Assembly (NCBI RefSeq): GCF_005845035.1
Contig: NZ_SPFO01000011.1
Coordinates: 1 to 64,000, forward strand
From: Collinsella aerofaciens
GTDB lineage: Bacteria > Actinomycetota > Coriobacteriia > Coriobacteriales > Coriobacteriaceae
Direction: 5' to 3'
Length of the DNA: 64,000 nucleotides
Shown in pieces: positions 7,218 to 15,988 of this stretch (position 1 is the stretch's first letter; the number at the start of each line of letters is the position of its first letter). Position numbers and translations under genes: made by a program. The notes below the pieces were generated by a model. The model was not told the DNA's origin. It searched no databases and was given only the letters and a program-made list of their open reading frames with translations.

Positions 7218-8501
7218 GTGAGTTTACGCGATGCGGTACGGGCGCACGAGGCCGATATTGCCCATGCACTCAAGACCGATTTGGGAAAGTCGCATGACGA
7301 GGCATATATGTGCGAGATCGGCACGTCGCTTTCCGAGATTCGTCATCAGATCGCTCACGTGGCTCGATGGAGTCGTCCGCGCCTGCGTCCGTGTGACCTT
7401 GCCAACGCCGTGAGCGCGTGCAAAACGCGAGCCGTGCCCTATGGCGTCACGCTCATCATGGCTCCGTGGAACTACCCGTTTTTGCTAACACTCGAGCCGC
7501 TCGCCGGCGCCCTTGCCGCGGGCAATACCGTGGTCATCAAGCCGAGTGCCTATGCTCCGGCATCGAGCGCGGTGCTCAAGCAAATCTGTGAAGAGGCATT
7601 TGATCCGCGCCTGGTGACGGTTGTCGAGGGCGGGCGCGCCGAGAACGAAGCGTTGCTCGATGAGTGCTGGGACAAGATCTTCTTTACCGGTAGCGTTCCG
7701 GTCGGCAAGCTCGTCATGGAGCGCGCGAGTAAAAACCTCACGCCCGTGACGCTTGAGCTGGGCGGCAAGAGCCCCTGCATCGTGGATGCGACGGCAAACT
7801 TGAAGGTCGCGGCACGGCGTATCGCCTTTGGCAAATGGCTCAACGTAGGGCAGACCTGCGTGGCGCCCGACTACCTGCTGGTCGATACGCGCGTGCACGA
7901 CGAGCTGCTGGACCTCATCAGGGAAGAGGCCCGCCGTATGTTTGGCGAGCATCCGCTCGATAACGAGGATTATGGGCATATCGTCAACGCCAAGCATTTT
8001 GCGCGCGTGCGTGGGCTGATCGATCCCGATAAGGTTGTGCTTGGAGGCACGGCGCGCGAGTCATCGCTCAAGATTGAGCCGACGATTTTGGACGGCGTGA
8101 CCCCCGATGACGCCGTGATGCAGGAGGAGATTTTCGGCCCCATCTTGCCGGTGCTGACGTTTGAGAGCCTAGACGAGGCCGAGACGTTTATTACGGATCG
8201 TCCGACGCCGCTGGCTCTGTATATCTTTAGCCAGGATCGCGCAGTTCAGCAGCGCTTTGTGCGTTACGTGCCCTTTGGCGGCGGCTGCGTCAACGACACG
8301 ATTATGCACTTGGCTACGAGCCATATGGGCTTTGGTGGCATGGGTGCGAGCGGTATGGGGCGGTACCATGGACGCGAGAGCTTCGATACGTTTAGCCACA
8401 AGAAGAGCATCGTGAACAAGGCAACGTGGCTGGACGTGCCATTCCGCTATGCTCCTTACGCAAGCTGGAAGCACAAGTTCGTGCGCATGTTTGTGCATTA
8501 G
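7218..8501 (+). CDS. aldehyde dehydrogenase, class 3-like, N-terminally interrupted
   Basis: The product oxidises aldehydes with NAD(P)+. Visible parts are APWNYPFLL, VTLELGGKSPC, the catalytic cysteine (residue 214 counted from GTG 7218, in GQTCVAP), QEEIFGPILPV, and the C-terminal GRYHGRESFDTFSHKKS typical of ALDH3-type enzymes. The natural start is ATG 7122, but an in-frame TAA at 7167 removes it. GTG 7218 is the first alternative start and has no clear ribosome site. Without the first ~32 residues the oligomerisation helix is lost, so activity is doubtful unless the stop is bypassed or is a sequencing error. It forms an operon with the alcohol dehydrogenase. Confidence 0.75.
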   Translation: MSLRDAVRAHEADIAHALKTDLGKSHDEAYMCEIGTSLSEIRHQIAHVARWSRPRLRPCDLANAVSACKTRAVPYGVTLIMAPWNYPFLLTLEPLAGALAAGNTVVIKPSAYAPASSAVLKQICEEAFDPRLVTVVEGGRAENEALLDECWDKIFFTGSVPVGKLVMERASKNLTPVTLELGGKSPCIVDATANLKVAARRIAFGKWLNVGQTCVAPDYLLVDTRVHDELLDLIREEARRMFGEHPLDNEDYGHIVNAKHFARVRGLIDPDKVVLGGTARESSLKIEPTILDGVTPDDAVMQEEIFGPILPVLTFESLDEAETFITDRPTPLALYIFSQDRAVQQRFVRYVPFGGGCVNDTIMHLATSHMGFGGMGASGMGRYHGRESFDTFSHKKSIVNKATWLDVPFRYAPYASWKHKFVRMFVH

Positions 8502-8509
8502 AAAAGGGC

Positions 8510-8543
8510 GCAGGTAATACGAACAAGTGTTCCTATTACCTGC
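8510..8543. promoter_or_regulatory. 17-bp-arm palindrome containing a LexA-type box
   Basis: GCAGGTAATA and TATTACCTGC flank CGAACAAGTGTTCC (8520-8533), making one nearly perfect palindrome. The centre matches the Gram-positive SOS box CGAACRNRYGTTYC exactly. The same palindrome begins nine bases past the aldehyde dehydrogenase stop and precedes ATTTTGC, so it could equally be that operon's terminator. A small hydrophobic peptide gene starts 64 bases downstream. Confidence 0.5.
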
Positions 8544-8606
8544 ATTTTGCGTTAGACTACTGTTATGGAGCACGGATGGGCCAACTCCCTTTAGAAGGGA
8601 TTTGGT

Positions 8607-8690
8607 ATGAACGTAAGCGATGTTATTTCGTTATTGGCGTTGTTGATTGCGGCTATCGAACTCGGTCTGTTTATCGGCCGAATGAAATAG
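8607..8690 (+). CDS. 27-residue hydrophobic membrane peptide, holin-like toxin type
   Basis: ATG 8607, with AGAAGGGA upstream, encodes MNVSDVISLLALLIAAIELG followed by LFIGRMK. One transmembrane helix covers residues ~5-24, with a basic C-terminal tail. The size and layout are those of type I toxin or holin-like toxin peptides, or SOS peptides such as TisB. I cannot assign a family by sequence alone. A LexA-like box and palindrome lie upstream. A possible antisense RNA was not identified. Coding status rests on the ribosome site and the helix-tail pattern. Confidence 0.5.
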   Translation: MNVSDVISLLALLIAAIELGLFIGRMK

Positions 8691-8926
8691 CCGCCCCCGC
8701 GTAAGCGAAGACGGCCACTTCTCACGATGAAAACGTGTATCGGAGTTGGCAAGACCCGCGGCAACGGGTGCCATCCGTGTTCCTATCTTATCTGCAAGCG
8801 TTCTGTCGCGCAAGCGTTGAGGCAAACGATTGAAGGACGCAGACAGGATGTATTTGTGTCCGCACGGGACCGTAGACTTCTCAATAAGGTTACACACCGG
8901 TTTATCCGGCCGTTAGAGGAGCTGCT
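8691..8926. other. spacer with no recognised gene
   Basis: The 236 bases between the small peptide and the HIRAN gene hold short G+C-rich complementary patches (for example GCCGCC near 8690 and GACGGC near 8710) and no convincing reading frame. It is a plausible place for an untranslated or antisense RNA of the peptide gene, but no promoter stands out. Confidence 0.3.
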
Positions 8927-9253
8927 ATGTACGAGCCTTCGCGTGTTCTTCTGTCATTTCACATTGCAGGATTTCAGTATGCCGATGGCGCTTTGGTCCT
9001 AGGCGATCTTAAAGCGGGCGATAAACTGACGCTGTGTGCCGAGCGCGATAATCCCCATGACCCCGAGGCAGTTGCGATCTACTATGGCAAGACCAAACTT
9101 GGCTACGTTCCGGGAAACGAGGTCGGCCCACTGTCCTTGATGATGTATTACGGCCACGAGGACGTATTTGAGGCCCGTGTGCAACAGGTTGCCCCCGAGC
9201 GCAGCCCGTGGCATCAGGTGCGCGTTGGGCTCTACGTGGTGGATGCTCGCTAG
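8927..9253 (+). CDS. HIRAN-domain protein
   Basis: The 108 residues are essentially one HIRAN domain: FHIAGFQYADG, a GDLKAGDKLTLCAERDNPHD core with AVAIYYGKTKLGYVP after it. HIRAN domains bind 3' DNA ends or damaged DNA and occur in Rad5/HLTF helicases and as small bacterial proteins. ATG 8927 has AGAGGAGC at good spacing. A small acidic gene follows at 18 bases, so the two are probably co-transcribed. The specific role is unknown. Confidence 0.85.
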   Translation: MYEPSRVLLSFHIAGFQYADGALVLGDLKAGDKLTLCAERDNPHDPEAVAIYYGKTKLGYVPGNEVGPLSLMMYYGHEDVFEARVQQVAPERSPWHQVRVGLYVVDAR

Positions 9254-9271
9254 TCGGCAATGGAGGCTGCC

Positions 9272-9451
9272 ATGTTTGATGACGATGACCTGTTTGATCT
9301 GGCAGATGATCCGTTTGAGTGGGATGTGCTACTCGATGACGATGAGCTGGAACAGGACCGTAAGATGCGGCAGGACAAGAAAACTCAGGGTGACGCTTCG
9401 AAAAAGCAAGACAAGCGCCGCCGCGGACTGTTCGGCGGGCTCTTTGGATAA
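9272..9451 (+). CDS. small acidic-then-basic protein of unknown function
   Basis: The frame opens at ATG 9260, but GGAGG lies correctly before ATG 9272, giving 59 residues. The first half is very acidic (MFDDDDLFDLADDPFEWD) and the second is lysine/arginine-rich, ending RRRGLFGGLFG. No domain is recognised. The charge split and small size suggest a protein- or nucleic-acid-binding partner of a neighbour, which is inference. It follows the HIRAN gene closely on the same strand. Confidence 0.6.
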   Translation: MFDDDDLFDLADDPFEWDVLLDDDELEQDRKMRQDKKTQGDASKKQDKRRRGLFGGLFG

Positions 9452-9517
9452 CCGCCGCATCGCTACGTCTGTATACTTAGCACGAGTTGGATGCATTGCG
9501 AAATGAGGGCATAGACG

Positions 9518-10063
9518 ATGATGTGGTTTACCGCCGACCTGCACCTGGGCGATACGAATATCTTGCACGACATGGATCGACCGTTTGATTCGGTCGAGGA
9601 GATGAACCGCAAGGTCATCGATGCCATCAATGAGTGCGTGGCTGCGGACGACCGCCTCTATATCCTGGGAGACTTTACGTATCGCTTGCCCATGGCGGAG
9701 GCGGTGCGCCTGCGCGAGCGTATCGAATGCAAGAATGCGACGCTCATCCGCGGTAACCATGACGGCGACTGGGAAGATTCCGACGCCCCGCAAATTTGGG
9801 AAGACGTGCGCGATTACCTGGAGATTGCTCCCGGCTATGCCAAGGGCCATCGTCTGGTTATGAGCCACTACCCCATGCTCAGCTGGAACGGCAAGGCACG
9901 TGGCGCCATTATGCTGCATGGGCATATCCACAGCAGGGGTGACCGCACCAACGCACGCAACCGCGATCGCGAGCGCCCGATCCTGCGCTATGACGTTGGC
10001 CTTGATGCCAACGACTACAGACCCGTAAGCCGCGATCAAATCCTGGGCTTCTTTGGACTGTAA
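9518..10063 (+). CDS. calcineurin-like metallophosphoesterase
   Basis: All metal-binding motifs are present: DLHLGD (Asp7, His9), GDF at 51-53, GNHDGD at 79-84, MSHYPM near 115 and HGHIHS near 134. The 181-residue protein has only the catalytic domain and no signal peptide, so it is a cytoplasmic phosphodiesterase or phosphatase. Its substrate cannot be told from sequence. It is close to the YfcE-like small phosphoesterases. Two ATGs are adjacent at the start. It ends just before a strong palindrome that may terminate it. Confidence 0.88.
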   Translation: MMWFTADLHLGDTNILHDMDRPFDSVEEMNRKVIDAINECVAADDRLYILGDFTYRLPMAEAVRLRERIECKNATLIRGNHDGDWEDSDAPQIWEDVRDYLEIAPGYAKGHRLVMSHYPMLSWNGKARGAIMLHGHIHSRGDRTNARNRDRERPILRYDVGLDANDYRPVSRDQILGFFGL

Positions 10064-10065
10064 TG

Positions 10066-10107
10066 CTCGAACCACCACAAAGGGGACAGGCACCTTTGTG
10101 GTGGTTC
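10066..10107. repeat. GGGAC-type hairpin, terminator-like
   Basis: GAACCACCACAAAGG and CCTTTGTGGTGGTTC form a 15-bp perfect stem around GGACAGGCA. The hairpin starts a few bases after the phosphoesterase stop. Its GGGGACAGGCACC core is the type often seen near REP-associated tyrosine transposases. No transposase of that kind is in the window. Confidence 0.75.
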
Positions 10108-10201
10108 TGGCGCCGTTGCCATTATGGCGGCGGCGCCTTTTTTGTCCGCGTGGCGCGGTAGAGTGTAGGCGGTTGAAATTTGCGTCCATCGAGGAGCTGC
10201 T

Positions 10202-11959
10202 ATGAACGAGATCAAGTGCCCGCATTGCGGCGAAGTTTTTAAGGTCGATGCGTCCGGCTATGCGGATATCGTCAAGCAAGTGCGCGATGCCGAGTTCTCG
10301 CGCGATCTTGATGAGCGCGTAGCGGCGGCTCGACGCGAGGGCGAGCAGGCGCTGGAGCTTGAGCGTTCGCGTTCGGCGTCTGCCCTGCAGGAGGCGGAGT
10401 CTCAACGCGACGCTCAGCTTGTCGAGCAGAAGAACACTGCGGATCAGAAACTGGCGCAAGAGGTTGCCAAGCGCGATGCTGAGCTTGCCGAGCTGCGCGC
10501 TAAGCTCGAGGGCGCTGCCGCAGAGCGCGAGAGTGCAAGCCAGCGCGCGGCGGTTGAGGCACGAGCCAATGCTCAAAAAGAGAATGCCGAACTCCAGCGT
10601 GAGATTGATAGCCTGCGTGCGCAGCTTGGGCGCAAAGATGACGAAGCAAAGCTTGCCGAGTCGGCGGCGCGCAACGCTGCTCAAAACGATTTAGCTGCAC
10701 GTGATGCTCAGATTGCCGAGCTGCAGGCCAAGCTTGCCGCGGCGGACAAGGCCCAGGAGATGGCGCTTGCCGCCGCTGCGGCTGAGTCGCAGCGCGAGCT
10801 CGATGCCGCTCGCAGCGAGGCCGAGCGCGCGCTTACTGACTATCGCGCGACGGTACAAGAGAAGTTTTCCGCCGCTAAGGCACAGTCCGAGCAAGAGGCC
10901 GAGGGTCTGCGTGCCCAGCTGCGCGAGCAGGAACTGATGGCAAAAATGAACCTGTCGGAGGCGGTTGCCGCGGCGGAGCGAGAGCGCGATGAGGCGCGTG
11001 CCAAACTGACGAGCGAGCTGGCGGTGCGCGATTCTCGCGAGGAACAGGCCAAGGCGGCACACGAGCTCGAGCTTGCGCAGGCCAAGCGTGCGAGCGATGA
11101 CCTGATTCGCTATAAGGATGAAGAGATCGAGCGCCTTAAGGACATGAAGGTCCGCCTGTCCACCAAGATGGTGGGTGAGTCGCTCGAGCAGCACTGCGAG
11201 ACCGAGTTTAACCGTCTGCGCATGACGGCGTTTCCTAACGCGTACTTCGAGAAGGATAACGATGCGTCCGAGGGCACCAAGGGCGACTTTATCTTCCGCG
11301 AGTGCGACGCAAGCGGTAACGAGGTCATTTCGATTATGTTCGAGATGAAAAACGAGAACGACGAGACCGCGACCAAGCATAAAAACGAGGACTTCTTTAA
11401 GAAACTCGATCACGATCGTCGCCAGAAAGGCTGTGAGTACGCGGTGCTCTGCACGCTGCTCGAGCCCGAGAGCGAGCTTTACAACGCGGGAATCGTGGAC
11501 GTGAGCTATCGCTACGAGAAGATGTACGTGATTCGCCCGCAGTTCTTTATTCCCATGATCACGCTTCTTCGCAACGCCGCCATGGGTTCGCTTCGCTATA
11601 AGCAGGAGCTGGCGGAGTACAAACAGCAGAATATCGACGTTACGAACTTCGAAGCCAAGATGGAGAAGTTCAAGAATGATTTCGGCCGCAACTACGAGAT
11701 CGCGAGCCGCAAGTTCCAAACGGCGATCGATGAGATCGACAAGACGATTAGCCACCTGCAGAAAACCAAGGAGGCGTTGCTGTCCTCCGAGAACAATCTG
11801 CGCCTAGCCAACAAGAAGGCGGACGATCTTACCATTCGCAAGCTCACGTGGGGCAACAAGACCATGAAGGCCGCGTTTGACGAGGCGCGCGGGGCTGCGA
11901 CAGAGACAAACGATGAGCCAGCCGAGGCGGATTCGTATGAGGTCGAGGGTGCCGAGTAA
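10202..11959 (+). CDS. DUF2130-domain coiled-coil protein
   Basis: An N-terminal zinc-ribbon-like CPHC (6-9) is followed by a long Ala/Glu/Arg-rich coiled coil (about 20-300). The conserved DUF2130 domain follows (about 310-480: [54 protein letters not shown]). A second helical segment closes the 585 residues. DUF2130 has a D...E-x-K pattern here (GDFIF...FEMKNE), like PD-(D/E)XK nucleases and RmuC, but no function is established. ATG 10202 has GAGGAGC. A bidirectional terminator follows. Confidence 0.88.
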   Translation: MNEIKCPHCGEVFKVDASGYADIVKQVRDAEFSRDLDERVAAARREGEQALELERSRSASALQEAESQRDAQLVEQKNTADQKLAQEVAKRDAELAELRAKLEGAAAERESASQRAAVEARANAQKENAELQREIDSLRAQLGRKDDEAKLAESAARNAAQNDLAARDAQIAELQAKLAAADKAQEMALAAAAAESQRELDAARSEAERALTDYRATVQEKFSAAKAQSEQEAEGLRAQLREQELMAKMNLSEAVAAAERERDEARAKLTSELAVRDSREEQAKAAHELELAQAKRASDDLIRYKDEEIERLKDMKVRLSTKMVGESLEQHCETEFNRLRMTAFPNAYFEKDNDASEGTKGDFIFRECDASGNEVISIMFEMKNENDETATKHKNEDFFKKLDHDRRQKGCEYAVLCTLLEPESELYNAGIVDVSYRYEKMYVIRPQFFIPMITLLRNAAMGSLRYKQELAEYKQQNIDVTNFEAKMEKFKNDFGRNYEIASRKFQTAIDEIDKTISHLQKTKEALLSSENNLRLANKKADDLTIRKLTWGNKTMKAAFDEARGAATETNDEPAEADSYEVEGAE

Positions 11960-11978
11960 GGCATAGCGTATAGCGCAA

Positions 11979-12016
11979 AAGCGGGGCCGCTGGCTATATT
12001 GCCAGCGGCCCCGCTT
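11979..12016. terminator. bidirectional terminator between convergent genes
   Basis: AGCGGGGCCGCTGGC and GCCAGCGGCCCCGCT form a 15-bp stem with a TATATT-type loop, between the convergent DUF2130 and helicase genes. A-rich and T-rich flanks occur on the two sides, so it may serve both strands. Confidence 0.8.
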
Positions 12017-12038
12017 CGTTTCGTTCCATTGTGCCCGG

Positions 12039-14720
12039 CTAGTCCTCGAGCAGGTCCTCGATAAAGCCGACGCGGTAGTTTTTGAAGATGACCTCGCCGC
12101 CGTCTTGCGTGGCGTCCAGATCGACATCGCCCATGATGCCAAAATCGTGGTCGCCATCCTCGTCGGCAAAGATCTGGTGCACGTGCCATACGTGCGCGGT
12201 CTTCTCGTCGGACTCGTCAATGGAAAACATCGCGGCGCTGCGGGCATCTCCGTCGGTGAGGATTTCCTCGTGCTGCTCGTGGTAAGCGTCGAGTGCTTTT
12301 TGCCAGCGGATCTCGCTCATGCCCCAGTCGTCGTCGAGCTCGCCCAGCTCGCGAACGTGCTCGCGGGCGGCAAGGGTCACGCGGCGGAAGAGCGCGTTGC
12401 GCACCAATAGCGTGCAGCCGCGACGGTCCGCCACGACCTCGTCGATGCCCTGCGGCGGCGCAGCATCGAGGGCTGCCGGGTTGCCGGCGTTTTCCCACTC
12501 GTCCACCAGGCTCGAGTCCACCGAGCGCACCACAAAGCCCAGCCACGAGATAATGTCGCGCAGGCGCTCGTCGCGCTTCTCGATGGGCACGGTACGGTCG
12601 AGTGAACGGTAGGCCTCTGCCAGGTAGCGCAGTAAAATGCCCTCGGAGCGGGCGATGCCGAGCTTTTGAATGTAACCCTTAAAATCGCTCGCGCTTTCCA
12701 GCATATCGCGCAGGACACTCTTGGGAGAGAGCTGGTAGTCGTTTGCCCAAGGCACTTCCTGGCAGTACTTGTCAAAGGCGGCATCGAGCAAATCCTCGAG
12801 CGGCTTTTCGTAGGTGACGTCCTGAATGCGCTCCAGACGCTCCTCATAGTCGACGCCGTCAGCCTTCATTTCGGCCATCGCGCGGTCGCGCGCGGCGCGC
12901 TCCTGTGCGCGCAATACCTGCTTGGGGTCCTCGAGCGTTGCCTCGACCATCGAGATCAGATCCATGGTATAGGTCTCACTCTCGGGGTCGAGCAGCTCCA
13001 GCGCGGCAAGCAAAAACGGCGAGAGCGGCTGATCGAGCGCGAAGTCCTCGGGCAGATCGACCGTCAGCGCATAGTCGATGTCCGGCGCGGCGTCAGTCGG
13101 GGCGTCGGGCGCGGGCGGCACCTCGGTGCGAACGACGACGCCGGAATCGATGAGCGTGGCGAAGATTTCGTCGGCGCGAACCTCGAGCTTAGCCTTTTCC
13201 TCGGGAGTCTGCAGGCTCGTCTCGATGAGGTCGTGTACGCGGGTTCGGGCATCGCCGCCCTGCTCGACCACGCTAATCACCATGGAGTGCGTGATGCGCA
13301 GGCGCGGCTTGAGCGTCTCGGGCTGCGTCTCGATCAGGCGCTCAAAGGTCTGCTTGTTCCAGGTGACAAAGCCCTCGGGGGCCTTTTTCTTTTTAATCTT
13401 ACGGAGTTTTTTGGGGTCGTCGCCCGCTTTGGCCACAAGCTTGGCGTTTTCGATCTCGTGCTCCGGCGCCTCGGCAATTACCATACCCTCGGTGTCAAAG
13501 CCCGAGCGGCCGGCGCGACCGGCAATCTGGTGGAACTCGCGGGCGCGCAGACGACGCATCTTGTAACCGTCGAACTTGGTGAGCGCGGTGAGCACCACGG
13601 TGTGGATGGGCACGTTGATGCCGACGCCGAGCGTGTCGGTGCCGCAGATGACGGGCAGCAGGCCCTGCTGCGCCAGGCGCTCAACCAGTAGGCGATAGCG
13701 CGGCAGCATACCGGCGTGGTGCACGCCGACGCCGCAGCCGAGCAGGCGCTTGAGAATCTTGCCGAAGGCGGTGGAGAAACTCGTGCCTTTGGCAGCTTCC
13801 TTAATGGCCTCGCGCTGCTCCTTGCTAGCGATGCCAAAGTTGGCAAGCGACTGTGCCGTGGCAAGCGCGGCGTCCTGACTAAAGTGCACGATGTAGAGTG
13901 GGGCCTCTCCGCGGCGCATGGCGAGCTCGACGGTGCCCTCGAGGGAGGTCGTCACATAGTCGTAGCTCAGCGGAACAGGGCGCGGGGCGTCGACAACCAG
14001 GTCGCAAGCAGCGCCGGTGTGCTCCTCGAGCGAGGCGGCGATGGCGGTGACATCGCCGAGCGTGGCACTCATGAGCATAAACTGCGTGTGGGGCAGGGTG
14101 AGCAGCGGCACCTGCCATGCCCAGCCGCGGTCGGGGTCGGCAAAGTAGTGGAACTCATCCATGGCTACGCAGCCCACATCGGCGTCCTCGCCCTCGCGTA
14201 GCGCATCGTTGGCAAGGATTTCGGCCGTGCAGCAGATGACGGGTGCCTTGGTATTGATATGCGTGTCGCCGGTGATCATGCCGACGTTATCGCGGCCGAG
14301 CACCTGCACCAGGTCGAAGAACTTTTCGCTGACCAGAGCCTTGATAGGAGCCGTGTAGTAGCAGCGCTTGCCCTGTGCCATGCCCATAAAGAGCATGCCC
14401 AGCGCGACGAGCGACTTGCCCGATCCGGTCGGCGTGCCCAAAATGACGTGATCGCCGGCGGCCAGGTCCATGAGGGCCTCTTCTTGGTGATCCCACAGCT
14501 CAATGCCACGGTCGCTCGTCCATTCAAAGAAGCGTTCGAAGGCCTGATCGGGCGTGAGCCATGGTTCGGGCTCACTGCCATCCTCGGGCTCCCACCAGGT
14601 GGGGGAGAGCGCGCCGAGCGAGCCGAACTCGGCTTCGGTTCCCGTGCCGCCCGAGAATGAACTGGCGGCGCCGGCGCCGGAGACGGTGCCGGCGACGGTA
14701 TCTGTCGTGGTCTGTGCCAT
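12039..14720 (-). CDS. Ski2-like DEAD/DEAH RNA helicase (DUF3516 type)
   Basis: This 893-residue superfamily II helicase has Walker A GTPTGSGKS near 94-102, the DEFH box near 190, LMSATLGD, GVGINVP and the motif VI QIAGRAGRSG. The long C-terminal part corresponds to the DUF3516 region of actinobacterial Ski2/Dob1-like helicases, thought to act in RNA processing or decay. The N-terminal ~35 residues are a low-complexity Thr/Gly/Ala stretch. ATG 14720 has GAGAAAG upstream. A dispersed-repeat copy lies about 120 bases ahead of the start, so its promoter must be close. Confidence 0.9.
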   Translation of the reverse strand: MAQTTTDTVAGTVSGAGAASSFSGGTGTEAEFGSLGALSPTWWEPEDGSEPEPWLTPDQAFERFFEWTSDRGIELWDHQEEALMDLAAGDHVILGTPTGSGKSLVALGMLFMGMAQGKRCYYTAPIKALVSEKFFDLVQVLGRDNVGMITGDTHINTKAPVICCTAEILANDALREGEDADVGCVAMDEFHYFADPDRGWAWQVPLLTLPHTQFMLMSATLGDVTAIAASLEEHTGAACDLVVDAPRPVPLSYDYVTTSLEGTVELAMRRGEAPLYIVHFSQDAALATAQSLANFGIASKEQREAIKEAAKGTSFSTAFGKILKRLLGCGVGVHHAGMLPRYRLLVERLAQQGLLPVICGTDTLGVGINVPIHTVVLTALTKFDGYKMRRLRAREFHQIAGRAGRSGFDTEGMVIAEAPEHEIENAKLVAKAGDDPKKLRKIKKKKAPEGFVTWNKQTFERLIETQPETLKPRLRITHSMVISVVEQGGDARTRVHDLIETSLQTPEEKAKLEVRADEIFATLIDSGVVVRTEVPPAPDAPTDAAPDIDYALTVDLPEDFALDQPLSPFLLAALELLDPESETYTMDLISMVEATLEDPKQVLRAQERAARDRAMAEMKADGVDYEERLERIQDVTYEKPLEDLLDAAFDKYCQEVPWANDYQLSPKSVLRDMLESASDFKGYIQKLGIARSEGILLRYLAEAYRSLDRTVPIEKRDERLRDIISWLGFVVRSVDSSLVDEWENAGNPAALDAAPPQGIDEVVADRRGCTLLVRNALFRRVTLAAREHVRELGELDDDWGMSEIRWQKALDAYHEQHEEILTDGDARSAAMFSIDESDEKTAHVWHVHQIFADEDGDHDFGIMGDVDLDATQDGGEVIFKNYRVGFIEDLLED

Positions 14721-15029
14721 GTGGTTGCTTTCTCTCGCGATTGTCCGCCAACTATTATGGCGTAGCGGCGGCGTGGGGTGCCAGCGCGCGAGAAAATGCA
14801 GGAAATGGGCGTTCTGCCCAGCCGTTTAGTGTAGTCGCTAGCTAAGTGAGTAGACTTTTTGCGATATTGCGAGCACATGGCTTTTGCGCAAGGGTTCTAC
14901 CTGCGGTTTTATGTTTCGCTATGCGGGCTGTGCTTGGCTATTGCAAAATAGTCTACTCACTTAGGTTTGAGGGCCGTTCGCTGGCGCCTATTTGCGCTTG
15001 TTTGCCAACGCCGCGACCATCAGAAGCCC
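14721..15029. other. 309-base spacer holding a dispersed repeat
   Basis: Between trmB and the helicase gene the only notable content is the repeat at 14843-14963. The remainder (14721-14842 and 14964-15029) should hold the helicase promoter and the trmB 3' end. No clear terminator hairpin follows trmB other than the repeat itself. Confidence 0.5.
14843..14963. repeat. TAAGTGAGTAGAC palindromic-ended repeat, copy 3
   Basis: This 121-bp copy starts TAAGTGAGTAGACTTTT and ends AATAGTCTACTCACTTA, with ACCTGCGGTTTT inside. Its arms differ from copies 1 and 2 past the first 17 bases yet still pair with each other: the left GCGATATTGCGAGCACA matches the complement of the right TGTGCTTGGCTATTGC. Unlike the other copies it does not end a gene. 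Confidence 0.85.
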
Positions 15030-15869
15030 CTAGGACTCTTGCGGTAGACGCTTCTTGCCCTTGCGGGCACGGTTTCTAAAGTTCTCGACGGCTTCTTCCA
15101 TGCCCAGAGGTATATAGGTGAGCTCATCGAGGTTGTCGGGCAGGTAACACGCAAGGCTTTGCTCCTGCGCGCGGCCCGCCGCGAGCTGTTCATCGCTGGG
15201 CTGCGTGCCGGGTGTGGCGCAGATGCCATAGACGGCGGCGCCCATCTCGCGCGTGCGGCATTCATATTCGGTCTCGGGATGTTCGGGATGGTCGCGGCGG
15301 ACGTCGTCACTTACCCAAAGCGTGTCGTAACCGGCCGCGGCAAACTGCCCCAGGGCGTAGTCACGCAATGGCTTGCTGTCGGTTCGCAGCGTTACGGTGG
15401 CGCCAACTGCAAAGAGCGGGCGATAGAGCATCAGATGGTCGACATGGACGAGTCGTTTTTTGGCGTACTTGGCCTTGGGCTGCGGCGTGGGAAAGTTGAT
15501 GGTGATGGCATCGAGCTCGCCTGTGGCAAACAGCTGCGGCAGCGATGCGGCGCCTCGGGGCAGGACGAGTGCGTTGGTCAGTTCCTGCTCGCAGATTTTC
15601 TGCGCGGCATAGGCGATACAGATGGGCTCCTGGTCCATACCGATAAAGAGGGTGTTTGGCTCGTGGGCCGCGCGCTCTACAAGGTACGTTCCCTTGCCAC
15701 AGCCAAGATCCAGGTGAAGGTGCTCGAAGGGCTTGTTGCCTGCGGGCGCACAGGCCTTGCGCCAATCTCCGACATAGGCCTCGGGGTTCGTCTCAATCGC
15801 ATCGGCGTAGCGCTCCAGGCGCTCCTCGAGCACAAAGTTCTTAGGCGTGCGAACGTGGACGGCTCCCAT
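15030..15869 (-). CDS. trmB: tRNA (guanine46-N7)-methyltransferase TrmB
   Basis: TrmB uses S-adenosylmethionine to form m7G46 in the tRNA variable loop. The SAM-binding LDLGCGKGTYL lies near residues 53-63, and the TrmB signature appears as INFPTPQPKAKYAKKRLVH (usually INFPDPWPKxRHxKRRL). At 279 residues it is longer than most TrmB, with a C-terminal extension ending in RNRARKGKKRLPQES, a basic tail that may bind RNA. ATG 15869 follows AAGGAGCC. It lies downstream of a Trm9-like methyltransferase on the same strand with a 119-base gap. Confidence 0.9.
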   Translation of the reverse strand: MGAVHVRTPKNFVLEERLERYADAIETNPEAYVGDWRKACAPAGNKPFEHLHLDLGCGKGTYLVERAAHEPNTLFIGMDQEPICIAYAAQKICEQELTNALVLPRGAASLPQLFATGELDAITINFPTPQPKAKYAKKRLVHVDHLMLYRPLFAVGATVTLRTDSKPLRDYALGQFAAAGYDTLWVSDDVRRDHPEHPETEYECRTREMGAAVYGICATPGTQPSDEQLAAGRAQEQSLACYLPDNLDELTYIPLGMEEAVENFRNRARKGKKRLPQES

Positions 15870-15988
15870 GAGGCTCCTTGGTCATAAGTATGGAACGTAT
15901 AGCTGCGCGTTCCGTCAATGGGTTGAAAAAGGCGTGGGCATAGTTTGCCCGAAAGACGCGGTGCGGCTCGACGGCGAGTCGTCGGTGC

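Noticed and set aside
10066-10107. gene-coding small protein
   Set aside because: The sequence is a hairpin with stops in all useful frames and sits directly after a stop codon.
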